Shown here: piece by piece, positions 24,902 through 35,623 of the stretch
How the letters are laid out: each line of letters starts with the position of its first letter
How positions within the stretch are numbered: the first letter of the stretch is position 1
Assembly: GCF_014648775.1 (NCBI RefSeq)
Contig: NZ_BMRT01000003.1
Span: forward strand, 682,001-746,000
Source: Streptomyces abikoensis
GTDB taxonomy: Bacteria > Actinomycetota > Actinomycetes > Streptomycetales > Streptomycetaceae
Direction of reading: 5' to 3'
Length of the DNA: 64,000 nt
Made by a program: the position numbers and the translations under genes
Notes under the pieces: model-generated
What the model was told of the DNA's origin: nothing
The model's input: only the letters and a program-made list of their open reading frames with translations
Databases searched by the model: none

Positions 24902-25046
24902 GGGGGCGGGGTGGGGTGGATGGGCCCTGGTAGGGGCGTAAAGAGCTCTTCGCCGCTGGAGACAAGGGCGGGGCAACCAGCACCGTGTTACCAGGCACCG
25001 CGAAGAGCTCAGCCCCGGAAGGGCCCGTCCGCCCCACCCCGCCCCC
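24902..25046. ncRNA. Candidate structured RNA / long nested inverted repeat between permease and xseA
   Basis: The outer arms 24902-24927 and 25021-25046 are complementary over 26 positions with two mismatches that would be G-U pairs in RNA. Inside, GGGGC (24933-24937) faces GCCCC (25012-25016), and GAGCTCTTCGC (24943-24953) is complementary to GCGAAGAGCTC (25000-25010). The central 46 bases can form a small GCTGG/CCAGC hairpin (24955-24959 with 24977-24981). It ends 44 nt before the xseA start. It is far larger than a terminator and could be a leader RNA, attenuator, small RNA or non-autonomous repeat. I recognise no Rfam family with certainty. The rest of 24780-25090 shows nothing else apart from the tandem hairpins. 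Confidence 0.5.
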
Positions 25047-25090
25047 GACCCACCAACCACCTGTCACCCACCCCCGCTACGCTCAACCGC

Positions 25091-26350
25091 ATGGCCGCCC
25101 AAACGTCCCCCGACGCCCCCCTCCCCGTCGGGGAGGTGTCCCGCCTCATCGGCGGGTGGATCGACCGGCTCGGTGCCGTCTGGGTCGAAGGGCAGATCAC
25201 CCAGCTCTCCCGCCGCCCCGGCGCCGGCGTCGTGTTCCTCACCCTTCGCGACCCCTCCCACGACATCTCCCTCTCCGTCACCTGCTACCGCGCCGTCTTC
25301 GACCGCGTCGCCGACGTCGTCTCCGAGGGCGCCCGCGTCGTCGTCCACGCCAAGCCCGAGTGGTACGCCCCCCGCGGCCAGCTCTCCCTCCGCGCCGCCG
25401 AGATCCGCCCGGTAGGCGTCGGCGAGCTGCTGGCCCGCCTCGAACAGCTCAAGAAGTCCCTCGCCGCCGAGGGCCTCTTCGCCGCCGAACGCAAGCGCGC
25501 GCTCCCCTTCCTCCCGCAGCTCATCGGCCTCGTCTGCGGCCGCGCCTCCGCCGCCGAGCGCGACGTGCTGGAGAACGCCCGCCACCGCTGGCCGGCCGTC
25601 CGCTTCGAGGTGCGCAACGTCCCCGTCCAGGGCGTCCACGCCGTGCCGGGCGTCATCGAGGCCGTCCAGGAACTGGATGCCCACCCGGACGTGGACGTGA
25701 TCGTCGTGGCCCGCGGCGGCGGCAGCGTCGAGGACCTCCTCCCCTTCTCGGACGAACAACTCGTCCGCACCGTGGCCGCCTGCCGCACCCCCGTCGTCTC
25801 GGCGATCGGCCACGAGCCGGACACCCCGCTCCTCGACCTGGTGGCCGACCTGCGCGCGTCGACGCCCACGGACGCGGCGAAGCGGGTCGTCCCGGACGTG
25901 GGCGAGGAGCTCACCCGCGTCCGCCACCTCCGCGACCGCGCGCTGCGCTGCGTCGAGTCGCTGCTGGACCGCGAGGAGCGGGGCCTGGCGGCCGCGCGGG
26001 CGCGCCCCTGCATGGAGCGCCCGCACCGCATGGTGGACGAGCGCGCGGAGCAGATCGACGCGCTGGCCGCGCGCGGCCGCCGCACGCTGGGCCACCTGCT
26101 GGACCGGGCGGCGTCCGAGCTGACGCACACCCACGCGCGCGTGGTGGCCCTGTCCCCGGCGGCGACGCTGCGCCGCGGCTACGCGGTGCTGCAGCACGAG
26201 GACGGCCGGGTCGTGCGCGCGGCGACGGAGGTCGGCCCGGAGGAGGAGCTCCGCGCCCGGGTCGCCGAGGGCGAGTTCGCGGTACGGGCCGTGGCACCGG
26301 CGCCCGGCGCGACGGACGAGCCGGCGCCCGCTGTCACACCCCCCGCCTAG
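25091..26350 (+). CDS. xseA: Exodeoxyribonuclease VII large subunit
   Basis: A 419-residue protein. An N-terminal OB-fold (about residues 8-110) includes [27 protein letters not shown] and VFLTLRD. The nuclease domain has [38 protein letters not shown] and [27 protein letters not shown], all diagnostic for XseA. A helical region follows and the final domain holds [15 protein letters not shown]. It degrades single-stranded DNA with XseB. The ATG at 25091 follows the large inverted repeat; the open frame upstream is an artefact of GC content. Ten nucleotides separate it from xseB. Confidence 0.95.
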   Translation: MAAQTSPDAPLPVGEVSRLIGGWIDRLGAVWVEGQITQLSRRPGAGVVFLTLRDPSHDISLSVTCYRAVFDRVADVVSEGARVVVHAKPEWYAPRGQLSLRAAEIRPVGVGELLARLEQLKKSLAAEGLFAAERKRALPFLPQLIGLVCGRASAAERDVLENARHRWPAVRFEVRNVPVQGVHAVPGVIEAVQELDAHPDVDVIVVARGGGSVEDLLPFSDEQLVRTVAACRTPVVSAIGHEPDTPLLDLVADLRASTPTDAAKRVVPDVGEELTRVRHLRDRALRCVESLLDREERGLAAARARPCMERPHRMVDERAEQIDALAARGRRTLGHLLDRAASELTHTHARVVALSPAATLRRGYAVLQHEDGRVVRAATEVGPEEELRARVAEGEFAVRAVAPAPGATDEPAPAVTPPA

Positions 26351-26360
26351 GCTGTGGGCC

Positions 26361-26609
26361 ATGGCGACGACAACGGACGCGGGTACGACGGACGACGCGC
26401 TGGGCTATGAGCAGGCGCGGGACGAACTGATCGACGTGGTGCGCCGGCTGGAGGCGGGCGGCACGACGCTGGAGGAGTCGCTGGCCCTGTGGGAGCGGGG
26501 CGAGGCGCTGGCGAAGGTGTGCCGCCGCTGGCTGGAGGGCGCGCGGGCGCGCCTGGACGCGGCCCTGGCGGAGGAAGAGGCGGAAGAGGCGGCGGAAGCC
26601 ACCGGCTGA
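26361..26609 (+). CDS. xseB: Exodeoxyribonuclease VII small subunit
   Basis: An 82-residue helical protein. The core GYEQARDELIDVVRRLEAGGTTLEESLALWERGEALAKVC is the conserved XseB sequence in which LEESLALWERGE is diagnostic. The C-terminus is acidic (EEEAEEAAEA). Several small subunits assemble on each XseA helix. It is ten nucleotides after xseA and surely cotranscribed. No clear terminator hairpin lies between it and the nitroreductase promoter region. Confidence 0.93.
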   Translation: MATTTDAGTTDDALGYEQARDELIDVVRRLEAGGTTLEESLALWERGEALAKVCRRWLEGARARLDAALAEEEAEEAAEATG

Positions 26610-26660
26610 CCCAGACCTTCCTTCTCGGATCTGTGAGCCGGGTCTCACGCACCCCCGATT

Positions 26661-26697
26661 TAGTTGAAGCTTCACTCATCTAGTTGTAGATTCAACT
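26661..26697 (+). promoter_or_regulatory. Promoter with two operator-like repeats upstream of the nitroreductase gene
   Basis: TAGTTGAAGCTTCACT (26661-26676) and TAGTTGTAGATTCAACT (26681-26697) are related half-palindromic sequences exactly 20 bp apart, two helical turns. They overlap a good promoter: -35 TTGAAG (26664-26669), 17-bp spacer, -10 TAGATT (26687-26692). AGTTGAA-type sites are typical of MarR-like repressors. The likely transcript would start near 26699, giving a leader of about 80 nt. The regulator gene is not in the vicinity. Confidence 0.7.
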
Positions 26698-26777
26698 TCA
26701 TCGGCCGGGCAGCCCCGCCCACCGGTAAGCCGCAAGGCGCACACGCAAGCCGCACTCCCCCGAGAAGGTGCACCCCC

Positions 26778-27368
26778 ATGACTCTCGCCCTCGACGCCGC
26801 CGCCCAGGACCTGCTCTTCCGCGAGGCCCACACGGCCAACACCTTCACCGACGAGCCCGTCACGGACGAGCAGATCCAGGCCGTCTACGACCTGATCAAG
26901 CTCGCCCCCACCGCGTTCAACCAGTCGCCGCTGCGCATCGTGCTGGTCCGCTCGGAGGAGGCCCGCGCCCGCCTCGTGCCGCTGATGGCCGAGGGCAACC
27001 AGCCCAAGACGGCCGCCGCCCCGCTGGTCGCGATCCTCGCCGCGGACAACGAGTTCCACGAGGAGCTGCCCACGCTGTTCCCGCACTTCCCGCAGGCCAA
27101 GGACGTGTTCTTCAGCGAGCGCCCGGTCCGTGAGCAGGCCGCCGCGATGAACGCCACCCTGCAGGCCGCCTACTTCATCCTCGGCCTCCGCGCCGCCGGC
27201 CTGGCCGCCGGCCCGATGACCGGCTTCGACTTCGCGGCCGTGCAGAAGGAGTTCCTGGACGGCGACCACAGCCCGCTGATGATCATCAACATCGGCAAGC
27301 CGGGCGAGGGCGCCTTCCACCCGCGCTCGCCGCGCCTGTCCTTCGAGCAGGCCGTCACCACGGTCTGA
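26778..27368 (+). CDS. Nitroreductase-fold protein, malonic semialdehyde reductase (RutE) type
   Basis: A 196-residue flavoprotein. Opening residues DAAAQDLLFREAHTANTF are followed by IKLAPTAFNQSPLRIVLVRS, the FMN/NAD(P)H-binding signature of RutE/HadB-like nitroreductases. AAMNATLQAAYFILGLRAAGLAAGPMTGFD completes the fold. RutE reduces malonic semialdehyde in pyrimidine catabolism; in genomes without the rut pathway the substrate is uncertain, so this could equally be a general quinone or aldehyde reductase. The ATG at 26778 follows GAGAAGG and gives the family N-terminus. Its promoter carries tandem operator-like repeats, implying inducible expression. Confidence 0.85.
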   Translation: MTLALDAAAQDLLFREAHTANTFTDEPVTDEQIQAVYDLIKLAPTAFNQSPLRIVLVRSEEARARLVPLMAEGNQPKTAAAPLVAILAADNEFHEELPTLFPHFPQAKDVFFSERPVREQAAAMNATLQAAYFILGLRAAGLAAGPMTGFDFAAVQKEFLDGDHSPLMIINIGKPGEGAFHPRSPRLSFEQAVTTV

Positions 27369-27401
27369 CGCCGAAAACGCACGGTCTGACGTCGAAAACG
27401 A
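27360..27401 (+). repeat. 21-bp tandem duplication at the nitroreductase stop
   Basis: Two adjacent 21-bp units (27360-27380 and 27381-27401), identical at 19 of 21 positions, begin ACGGTCTGACG. The first contains the stop codon of the nitroreductase gene. It looks like a recent local duplication. Confidence 0.75.
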
Positions 27402-27409
27402 CAGACATG

Positions 27410-27437
27410 ACAGCCGTGGCCCAAGGGCCACGGCTGT
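27410..27437. terminator. Bidirectional hairpin terminator
   Basis: A 13-bp perfect stem (27410-27422 with 27425-27437) around an AA centre sits between the convergent nitroreductase and DUF4245-like genes and can end both transcripts. Confidence 0.8.
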
Positions 27438-27457
27438 AGTGCGTCCGGCGCGTCCGC

Positions 27458-28012
27458 CTACCCCTTCGCGGGAGCCTTCAGCGCCGCCGCCATCTCCTTC
27501 AGCCGCTCCGCGCCCGCCGTCCCCGTGACGACGGTCGTCACACCGGACTCCCGGCGCACGAGCGCGTCGTACTTCGGCCCCTCGTAGCGCTGCCAGACGC
27601 TGTCGCCGATCTTCTCCGTGGCGTGGGTCTTCTCCGCGCGCTGGCTCACGTTCTCGATGAACGGGCCGGCCGGGGCGTCGCTCTGCTCGACCGCCACGTA
27701 CTGCCGCTGCGGGTCGAGGAAGCCCAGGTGCCAGGCCGAGCCCTCCTTGTCGCCCGGCTTGTACGACACGGACGTCGCGCGCCAGCCGTCGCCGAGGCCC
27801 TCGGGGGCGGCCACCGCGTACGGCGCCGCGCGCCGGGCGGTGTCCAGCTCCACGCGGTAGTTCACCGTCCTGACGGGGTCCTTCTTCTCGTCATGGGGAA
27901 TGAAGAGATAGCTGAATCCCGCTACGGGAACCACGACCGCCATCGAGAGCAGCATGTTCCGAATCGTCTGCGTCTTGCCGTTCCTACCTGCCACGCCCCC
28001 ATCGTCCCCCAT
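27458..28012 (-). CDS. Membrane-anchored DUF4245-like protein
   Basis: A 184-residue protein with one N-terminal transmembrane helix (IRNMLLSMAVVVPVAGFSYLFIP, about residues 17-39), leaving a mostly extracytoplasmic domain. Conserved-looking stretches are APEGLGDGWRATSVSYKPG, WHLGFLDPQRQYVAVEQSDA and WQRYEGPKYDALVRRESGVTTVVTGTAG. I recognise it as the actinobacterial DUF4245 family, which often sits beside glpX; no function is known. ATG 28012 or GTG 27994 can serve as the start. It is divergent from glpX (211-nt intergenic region). Confidence 0.82.
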   Translation of the reverse strand: MGDDGGVAGRNGKTQTIRNMLLSMAVVVPVAGFSYLFIPHDEKKDPVRTVNYRVELDTARRAAPYAVAAPEGLGDGWRATSVSYKPGDKEGSAWHLGFLDPQRQYVAVEQSDAPAGPFIENVSQRAEKTHATEKIGDSVWQRYEGPKYDALVRRESGVTTVVTGTAGAERLKEMAAALKAPAKG

Positions 28013-28223
28013 GCCGTGATCGATCTTGACGGCGACCTGCCCGCATTCCCCGGCCCCACCCCGGCCCCATCCCCGACCTCACGCCCTTGACGCCGCTCAT
28101 GCGTGGGGCCCTCTGCTCAATCTGGCAGTCAGCAGATAAAGTCATCATCACCCTCACCCTCCTGACCCAATCGGGGTAAGGAGGGGCCCTACGGCCGCCG
28201 CCGTACAGAAAGGTGCGCATCCG

Positions 28224-29255
28224 ATGTCCGATCACCATCTGCCGTCCCAGCTCGAGGTCAGCCCGGAAGCCCCGGACCGCAACCTCGCGCTGGAGCTCGT
28301 CCGGGTCACCGAGGCGGGTGCCATGGCTTCGGGCCGCTGGGTGGGCCGCGGTGACAAGAACGGCGCGGACGGCGCGGCCGTGCGCGCCATGCGCTCGCTG
28401 ATCCACACCGTCTCCATGAACGGTGTCGTCGTCATCGGCGAGGGCGAGAAGGACAACGCCCCGATGCTCTACAACGGCGAGCGCGTGGGCGACGGGACCG
28501 GCGCCGAGTGCGACGTCGCCGTGGACCCCGTGGACGGCACCACCCTCACCGCCAAGGGCATGGCCAACGCCGTCTCCGTGATGGCCGTCGCCGAGCGCGG
28601 CACCATGTTCGACCCGTCCGCGGTCTTCTACATGGACAAGCTGGTGACCGGCCCCGAGGCCGCCGACTTCGTCGACATCGACGCCCCGGTCGCCGTGAAC
28701 ATCCGCCGGATCGCCAAGGCGAAGCGCTCCGCCGTCGAGGACGTCACCGTCGTCGTCCTGGACCGTCCCCGGCACGAGGGCCTGGTCAGGGAGATCCGCG
28801 AGGCGGGCGCCCGGATCAAGTTCATCTCCGACGGCGATGTCGCCGGCGCGATCATGGCCGCGCGCGAGAACACCGGCATCGACCTGCTGCTGGGCGTCGG
28901 CGGTACGCCGGAGGGCATCATCGCGGCCTGCGCGATGAAGTGCCTCGGCGGCACCATCCAGGCCAAGCTGTGGCCGAAGGACGACGAGGAGCGCGAGCGC
29001 GCCCTGGCCGCCGGCCACGACCTGGACCGCGTCCTCCACACCGACGACCTGGTCAGCGGTGAGAACGTGTTCTTCGTCGCCACCGGCATCACCGACGGCG
29101 AGCTGCTGCGCGGCGTGCGCTACCGCGCCGAGACGGCGACGACGCAGTCGCTGGTCATGCGCTCCAAGTCGGGCACGATCCGCCTGATCGACTCCGAGCA
29201 CCGGCTGTCGAAGCTGCGCGCCTACAGCTCGGTCGACTTCGAGCGCCCCAGCTGA
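28224..29255 (+). CDS. glpX: Class II fructose-1,6-bisphosphatase
   Basis: A 343-residue gluconeogenic enzyme hydrolysing fructose-1,6-bisphosphate to fructose-6-phosphate. Metal-binding signatures are [19 protein letters not shown] and [14 protein letters not shown] (DPVDGTT at residues 101-107). Further GlpX features are [27 protein letters not shown] and [11 protein letters not shown]. The ATG follows GAAAGG. The region upstream (28013-28223) has no obvious operator. In S. coelicolor, as I recall, glpX also lies next to a wbl gene as seen here. Confidence 0.96.
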   Translation: MSDHHLPSQLEVSPEAPDRNLALELVRVTEAGAMASGRWVGRGDKNGADGAAVRAMRSLIHTVSMNGVVVIGEGEKDNAPMLYNGERVGDGTGAECDVAVDPVDGTTLTAKGMANAVSVMAVAERGTMFDPSAVFYMDKLVTGPEAADFVDIDAPVAVNIRRIAKAKRSAVEDVTVVVLDRPRHEGLVREIREAGARIKFISDGDVAGAIMAARENTGIDLLLGVGGTPEGIIAACAMKCLGGTIQAKLWPKDDEERERALAAGHDLDRVLHTDDLVSGENVFFVATGITDGELLRGVRYRAETATTQSLVMRSKSGTIRLIDSEHRLSKLRAYSSVDFERPS

Positions 29256-29277
29256 CCGTCCCGTCGTCCTGACCGGG

Positions 29278-29332
29278 CACGCCAACGGGCCGGGCCCCGC
29301 CGTCAGTCGGCGGGGCCCGGCCCGTTGGCGTG
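29278..29332. terminator. 25-bp perfect hairpin between convergent genes
   Basis: Arms 29278-29302 and 29308-29332 are perfectly complementary over 25 bp, with loop TCAGT. It lies 22 nt past the glpX stop and 14 nt before the Wbl stop. On the plus strand a short A-tract follows. It is one of the strongest terminators in the window. Confidence 0.92.
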
Positions 29333-29346
29333 AAAAATGGCGCGGG

Positions 29347-29703
29347 CTACCCCGCCGCCGCGACACGCGTGGCGCGCTGCAGCTCGGCCTCGCGGCGCCG
29401 GCGGCGGGCCAGCACCACGCGGCGCTCGGCGGCCGTGAGACCGCCCCACACCCCATAGGGCTCCGGCTGGAGCAGCGCGTGCTCCCGGCACTCCACCATG
29501 ACGGGGCAACGGGCGCATACGCGTTTGGCGGCCTCTTCACGGGAAAGGCGGGCAGCCGTGGGCTCCTTTGATGGTGCGAAGAAAAGCCCGGCTTCATCCC
29601 GGCGGCACACCGCCTCCGAATGCCAGGGGCCGGCCTGTTCCCTGGCGGAAATCCGCTGGGCCGGAACGGCGGCTTCCTGCAGGGGCTGATGCGGTAGCAG
29701 CAC
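29347..29703 (-). CDS. wblI: WhiB-family (Wbl) iron-sulfur regulator
   Basis: A 118-residue Wbl protein. Four cluster-binding Cys are at 33 (AVCRRDE), 63 and 66 (CARC) and 72 (ECREH). The turn GVWGGLT (84-90) and the basic tail RRVVLARRRRREAEL complete the signature. Wbl proteins bind a [4Fe-4S] cluster and usually pair with sigma factor region 4 to steer transcription. Start: GTG at 29703 after AGGAG. The symbol is based on its position beside glpX, which I remember as the wblI context in S. coelicolor; treat the paralogue assignment as moderate confidence. Confidence 0.88.
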   Translation of the reverse strand: MLLPHQPLQEAAVPAQRISAREQAGPWHSEAVCRRDEAGLFFAPSKEPTAARLSREEAAKRVCARCPVMVECREHALLQPEPYGVWGGLTAAERRVVLARRRRREAELQRATRVAAAG

Positions 29704-29914
29704 GGTCTACTCCTGACGACGGCTTTGCTTGGCCGATTGAGTCACCTTTGCCCGTCTCGACGCGCACGGCCATTCGCACCCGCAGCCGTACGAGAGACGA
29801 TGCACCAAGCTTTACCCGCTGTGCGCGAGCTTATTCACACCGTTGCCATGACCGGAATGACGTACGGACGCCGCCGGACTCGGCGGAGCGCCCGTACCGG
29901 AGGTCACCCCGAGG

Positions 29915-30577
29915 TCATCCCGGGGACTTCCGGAGGTTCTTCAGCCGCTTTCCTCGCTTGGCCTTCGCCTCCACACCGCCGAAGACCGCCGTGCCCCTGA
30001 CCACGACGACCGGGGCGTCCGGATCCGGGGACTCCGACGTCCGCACGTCGAAGGCGCCGAAGACACCGGTGCCGGCACCGTGCACGGACACGTTCTCCGG
30101 CACCTTGATCTCGACACCGCCGAAGACGCAGTTGACGTTGATCACGATCTCCCGCTGTTCGAAGACCGCCTCCGTCAGGTCGATCTCCACCCCGCCGAAC
30201 AGCGCGAAGACATTGGTGCGCGGCCGGGGGCGCCAGCGCCCCTTGCGGGTGGCGCCGGCGAAGACGGCGACCAGGCTCTCCGCCTCGCTCACGGCGGGGC
30301 GCACGGAGGCGTCGTACGGGCGCGCGGGGGCCGGGGCCGCGGCGTGCCGCGCGCCGACGGGCAGATCGCGCACCAGCGGCTCCAGCTCGCCGACCGTCTT
30401 CGCCTCGTACGCCGCGCCGACCCGCTCCGCGTGCTCCTCGGCCGTGAGCCGGCCCTCGGCCAGCGCCTCACGGAGGATCTCGGCGATCCGGTCACGGTCG
30501 GCGTCGGAGGCGCGCAGCGCCACCGGCGCGGCGTCCTTCCGCAGCGACACCTTGTTCTCGGGGGAAGACTCGTCCAC
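29915..30577 (-). CDS. DUF1707 protein with LiaF-like C-terminal domain
   Basis: A roughly 220-residue protein. The N-terminal DUF1707 module is LRASDADRDRIAEILREALAEGRL followed by EEHAERVGAAYEAKTVGELEPLVRDLP. The second half is a beta-rich domain with repeating FGGVEI motifs (NVFALFGGVEIDL, NCVFGGVEIKVP, TGVFGAFDVRT, TAVFGGVEAKA) as in LiaF/YvqF cell-wall stress proteins. Most such proteins have membrane helices; none is visible here, so this one looks soluble. GTG 30577 is a guess among several possible starts, none with a clear ribosome binding site. Function unknown; link to envelope sensing is by family only. Confidence 0.8.
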   Translation of the reverse strand: MDESSPENKVSLRKDAAPVALRASDADRDRIAEILREALAEGRLTAEEHAERVGAAYEAKTVGELEPLVRDLPVGARHAAAPAPARPYDASVRPAVSEAESLVAVFAGATRKGRWRPRPRTNVFALFGGVEIDLTEAVFEQREIVINVNCVFGGVEIKVPENVSVHGAGTGVFGAFDVRTSESPDPDAPVVVVRGTAVFGGVEAKAKRGKRLKNLRKSPG

Positions 30578-30740
30578 GGACAGCAGCGTAAGCCAGACGC
30601 GATAGATCGCGACAGTGGGCGGCACGACGAACTGAGCCTTACCTCACAAACTCACCACGCCGCCCGCCCCCTACCCTGAGAATTGCGCTGTCGACGACGC
30701 CAGCCACCGTTTTCCGCAGAGTGAGTGAGGAATCTCCGCG

Positions 30741-32405
<1,665 letters not shown>

Positions 32406-32427
32406 TCGCGCCCTTCGGTGGGTGTTT

Positions 32428-32453
32428 CCTCAGGGGGCTGCCGCCCCCTGAGG
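32428..32453. terminator. Hairpin after the class I fumarase
   Basis: An 11-bp perfect stem (32428-32438 with 32443-32453) and TGCC loop lie between the convergent fumarase and SGNH hydrolase genes, 22 nt past the fumarase stop. Confidence 0.8.
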
Positions 32454-32467
32454 ATCCCCGCCCGGGG

Positions 32468-34003
32468 TCACGCGAAGCGCTGGGCCGCCGATCCGTCGCA
32501 CTTCTGCAGCCGGACCGGCTCCTTGGCCCCCGCCAGGGTCAGGCACAGACCCGGCGCGGCCGCCGGGCTGAACGCCGCGCCCGTCCGCGTGAACTTCTGG
32601 TTCGCCCCGCCGTGGCAGTCCCACAGCACCACGGCCGCCCCGGCCGCGTACTTCCCCTCCGGCACGTCCACGCACCGGTCGTGCGTCAGCGCGGTGTGCA
32701 GCGAGCCGCGCTGCCCGTCGAACCACCACTGCTGGTTCCGGGCCCCGGAGCAGTCCCAGCCGCCGACCTCGGTCCCGTTGGCGGAACCCGCCCCGTAGGC
32801 GTCCACGCACGTCCCCGTGGCCGCGCTCTTCAGCGGCCGGAAGGCGTCGTCCCACGCGCCCTCGTGCAGCACCGGCGACCCCGTGCTCGCCGGGTCCGCG
32901 CAGCTCGCCTCGCGCAGGCCCGAGCGGTAGAGCTGGGTGAGGCAGGACGCGAAGGCCGCGTGGCCGCGCGCGTTGGGGTGGAAGGACTGCCGCACGGAGT
33001 TCTCGTTCGGCGGGAAGGGGTTCGTCACGTCGACGTACAGCCCCCGGGCCCAGGTGTTCTCCATGCACACCTCGTGCCCGTGGAAGAGCCGCGAGTTGTC
33101 GAGGTAGGTCGCGCCCGTCTCCCGGGCGGCCTTCCTCATGCCCCGCTCGAACGCGGGCACCGCGGTGTTCCGTCCCCACGCGGAGTCCGAGGTGTAGCCG
33201 ACGCAGCCGCCGGGGAGCTTGCCGGGGTAGTCGGGGTTGTCCTCGATGTCGGGGCCGATGGGGCTCGGGTAGCCCATGACGACGAGCTTGTAGTCGCCGT
33301 CCGCGTAGCCCGCGTCCGTCATGACCTTGCGCAGGTCGCGGACGGTCGCCTCGACCTTGGGCACCAGGCCGTCGACGCGCGCCTGCCAGCCGGGCGCGTA
33401 CTTGGGCTCGCACGGCCCCTGGAGGGTCAGGTAGCGGGTGACGCAGTCGGTGATGACCGGGCCGAACTGGAGGTCGTCGTTGGCGCCGGCGACGAGCAGC
33501 ACCAGCTTCACGCGCGTGTTGCGGGCCTTGACGGCGAGCGCGTCGCTCTGCACGAGCTCGTCCGCGTACTGCTTGCCGCCGCCGATGCGGATGTTGCCGG
33601 TGGTCGCGCCGGAGCAGGCGACGTTGTAGGTGACGTCCGCGGGGATGCCGGTGCGGTGGATGGCGGAGTCGGGCGAGCGGTGGCACCAGTTGTCCGGGCC
33701 GTTCGTGCCGGGCTCGTACGTGCCGACGCCCTCGCCGGAGATCTCGCTGTCGCCGAGGGAGAGCAGCGAGGACTTGCGCTGTGCGAGGGGGCGCTCGGCG
33801 GCGTCGCCGTAGAGCTTGACCGCCTCGGCGGCGCGGATCCTCTCCAGTTCGGGCGACAGGGGGGTGGACGCGGCCGCCCCGCGCGACCGGTCGGCCGCCG
33901 GGGCCGCGGTGGCGGACGTGACGGACAGTCCGCCGAGCGCCGCCGCGAAGGCGGCGAGCGCGGCGAGGGAACAGCGCAGGGTGGGTCTGCGTGTCCGGGT
34001 CAT
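32468..34003 (-). CDS. Secreted SGNH/GDSL hydrolase with ricin-type lectin domain
   Basis: A 511-residue secreted protein. Signal peptide: basic MTRTRRP, hydrophobic LAALAAFAAALGGLSV, cleavage likely after ATAAPA near 36. The SGNH domain (about 70-370) shows block I SLGDSEISGEG with catalytic Ser, block II YNVACSGATT, block III VAGANDD and block V SFHPNARGHAAF with the catalytic His. After about residue 385 come QxW-type repeats of a ricin B lectin: NQQWWFDG, NQKFTRT, and AAQRFA at the very end. It may deacetylate or hydrolyse esters on polysaccharide, the lectin domain providing binding. ATG at 34003 follows GGGGAGG. Confidence 0.88.
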   Translation of the reverse strand: MTRTRRPTLRCSLAALAAFAAALGGLSVTSATAAPAADRSRGAAASTPLSPELERIRAAEAVKLYGDAAERPLAQRKSSLLSLGDSEISGEGVGTYEPGTNGPDNWCHRSPDSAIHRTGIPADVTYNVACSGATTGNIRIGGGKQYADELVQSDALAVKARNTRVKLVLLVAGANDDLQFGPVITDCVTRYLTLQGPCEPKYAPGWQARVDGLVPKVEATVRDLRKVMTDAGYADGDYKLVVMGYPSPIGPDIEDNPDYPGKLPGGCVGYTSDSAWGRNTAVPAFERGMRKAARETGATYLDNSRLFHGHEVCMENTWARGLYVDVTNPFPPNENSVRQSFHPNARGHAAFASCLTQLYRSGLREASCADPASTGSPVLHEGAWDDAFRPLKSAATGTCVDAYGAGSANGTEVGGWDCSGARNQQWWFDGQRGSLHTALTHDRCVDVPEGKYAAGAAVVLWDCHGGANQKFTRTGAAFSPAAAPGLCLTLAGAKEPVRLQKCDGSAAQRFA

Positions 34004-34108
34004 GGAGCCTCCCCGAGTTCTGTTGTTACTCGCGGTATTTAGTAGCCACGAGCGACTTTTGGGAACACGGGGATCAGGACAAACGCTGTGACCGGCAGGA
34101 GGTAAGTG

Positions 34109-35536
34109 ATGACGACCGACAGTGGGACGACCGACAGCGGGACGACCGGCAGCGCGCGGTACCGGATCGAGCACGACTCCATGGGCGAGGTGAGGGTCCC
34201 GGCGGACGCCAAGTGGCGGGCCCAGACCCAGCGCGCCGTGGAGAACTTCCCCGTCAGCGGGCAGCGCCTGGAACGCGCGCACATCGAGGCGCTGGGCCGG
34301 ATCAAGGCCGCGGCGGCGAAGGTCAACGCCGAGCTGGGCGTGATCGACGAGGACGTGGCGGCGGCGGTCGTGGCGGCGGCCGGCGAGGTCGCCGAGGGCC
34401 GCTGGGACGACCACTTCCCCGTCGACGTCTTCCAGACCGGCTCCGGCACGTCGTCGAACATGAACGCCAACGAGGTCATCGCCACCCTCGCCACGGAGCG
34501 CCTGGGCCGCCCCGTCCACCCCAACGACCACGTCAACGCGAGCCAGTCCTCCAACGACGTCTTCCCGTCCTCCATCCACATCGCCGCGACGGCCGCCGTG
34601 ACCGGCGAGCTGATCCCGGCGCTGGAGCACCTCGCGGCCGCCCTGGAGCGCAAGGCCGAGGAGTTCGCGGAGGTCGTCAAGGCGGGCCGGACGCATCTGA
34701 TGGACGCCACGCCCGTGACGCTGGGCCAGGAGTTCGGCGGCTACGCCGCCCAGGTCCGGTACGGCGTCGAGCGGCTGCGCGCCTCGCTGCCCCGGCTCGC
34801 CGAACTGCCCCTGGGCGGGACGGCCGTGGGCACCGGCATCAACACCCCGGCCGGCTTCTCCGGCGCGGTCATCGCCGAGGTGGCCCGCACGACGGGGCTG
34901 CCGCTGACGGAGGCCCGCGACCACTTCGAGGCGCAGGGCGCGCGGGACGGTCTGGTGGAGACCAGCGGGCAGCTGCGCGTGATCGCCGTGGGCCTGACCA
35001 AGATCGCCAACGATCTGCGCTGGATGGGCTCTGGCCCGCGCACCGGGCTCGCGGAGATCGCCCTGCCCGACCTCCAGCCGGGCTCCTCGATCATGCCGGG
35101 CAAGGTCAACCCGGTGGTCTGCGAGGCCGTCCTGATGGTCGCCGCGCAGGTCATGGGCAATGACGCGACGGTCGCCACGGCGGGCGCCGCCGGGAACTTC
35201 GAGCTCAACGTGATGCTCCCGGTGATGGCGAAGAACCTCCTGGAGTCCGTCCGGCTGCTCGCCAACGTCTCCCGGCTGCTCGCCGACCGCACGATCGACG
35301 GCATCACCGCCAACGTCGAGCGGGCGCGCGAGTACGCCGAGTCCTCGCCCTCCGTCGTCACTCCGCTGAACCGGTACATCGGCTACGAGGAGGCCGCGAA
35401 GGTGGCCAAGAAGTCCCTTGCGGAGCGGAAGACGATCCGGGAGGTCGTGCTCGAATCGGGCTATGTGGACCGCGGGCTGCTGACGACGGAGCAGCTCGAC
35501 GAGGCGCTCGACGTCCTGCGCATGACCCGCCCGTAG
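34109..35536 (+). CDS. fumC: Class II fumarate hydratase
   Basis: A 475-residue protein of the fumarase/aspartase superfamily. Signatures: [48 protein letters not shown], and the hallmark [12 protein letters not shown] loop near residue 325 with the catalytic Ser. It converts fumarate to malate without an iron-sulfur cluster. ATG 34109 is six bases after GGAGG; a GTG three bases earlier would be too close to it. A serine/threonine-rich repeat [14 protein letters not shown] precedes the enzyme fold. Promoter shared with the divergent secreted hydrolase (105-nt gap). Confidence 0.95.
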   Translation: MTTDSGTTDSGTTGSARYRIEHDSMGEVRVPADAKWRAQTQRAVENFPVSGQRLERAHIEALGRIKAAAAKVNAELGVIDEDVAAAVVAAAGEVAEGRWDDHFPVDVFQTGSGTSSNMNANEVIATLATERLGRPVHPNDHVNASQSSNDVFPSSIHIAATAAVTGELIPALEHLAAALERKAEEFAEVVKAGRTHLMDATPVTLGQEFGGYAAQVRYGVERLRASLPRLAELPLGGTAVGTGINTPAGFSGAVIAEVARTTGLPLTEARDHFEAQGARDGLVETSGQLRVIAVGLTKIANDLRWMGSGPRTGLAEIALPDLQPGSSIMPGKVNPVVCEAVLMVAAQVMGNDATVATAGAAGNFELNVMLPVMAKNLLESVRLLANVSRLLADRTIDGITANVERAREYAESSPSVVTPLNRYIGYEEAAKVAKKSLAERKTIREVVLESGYVDRGLLTTEQLDEALDVLRMTRP

Positions 35537-35623
35537 CCGAAGCCCCTCCGTTCGTCCCTGCGGTATTCGTCCCTGCGGTATTCGTCACGGCGCATAGGTG
35601 TCCCCGGCACCTAAGATCTGCGC

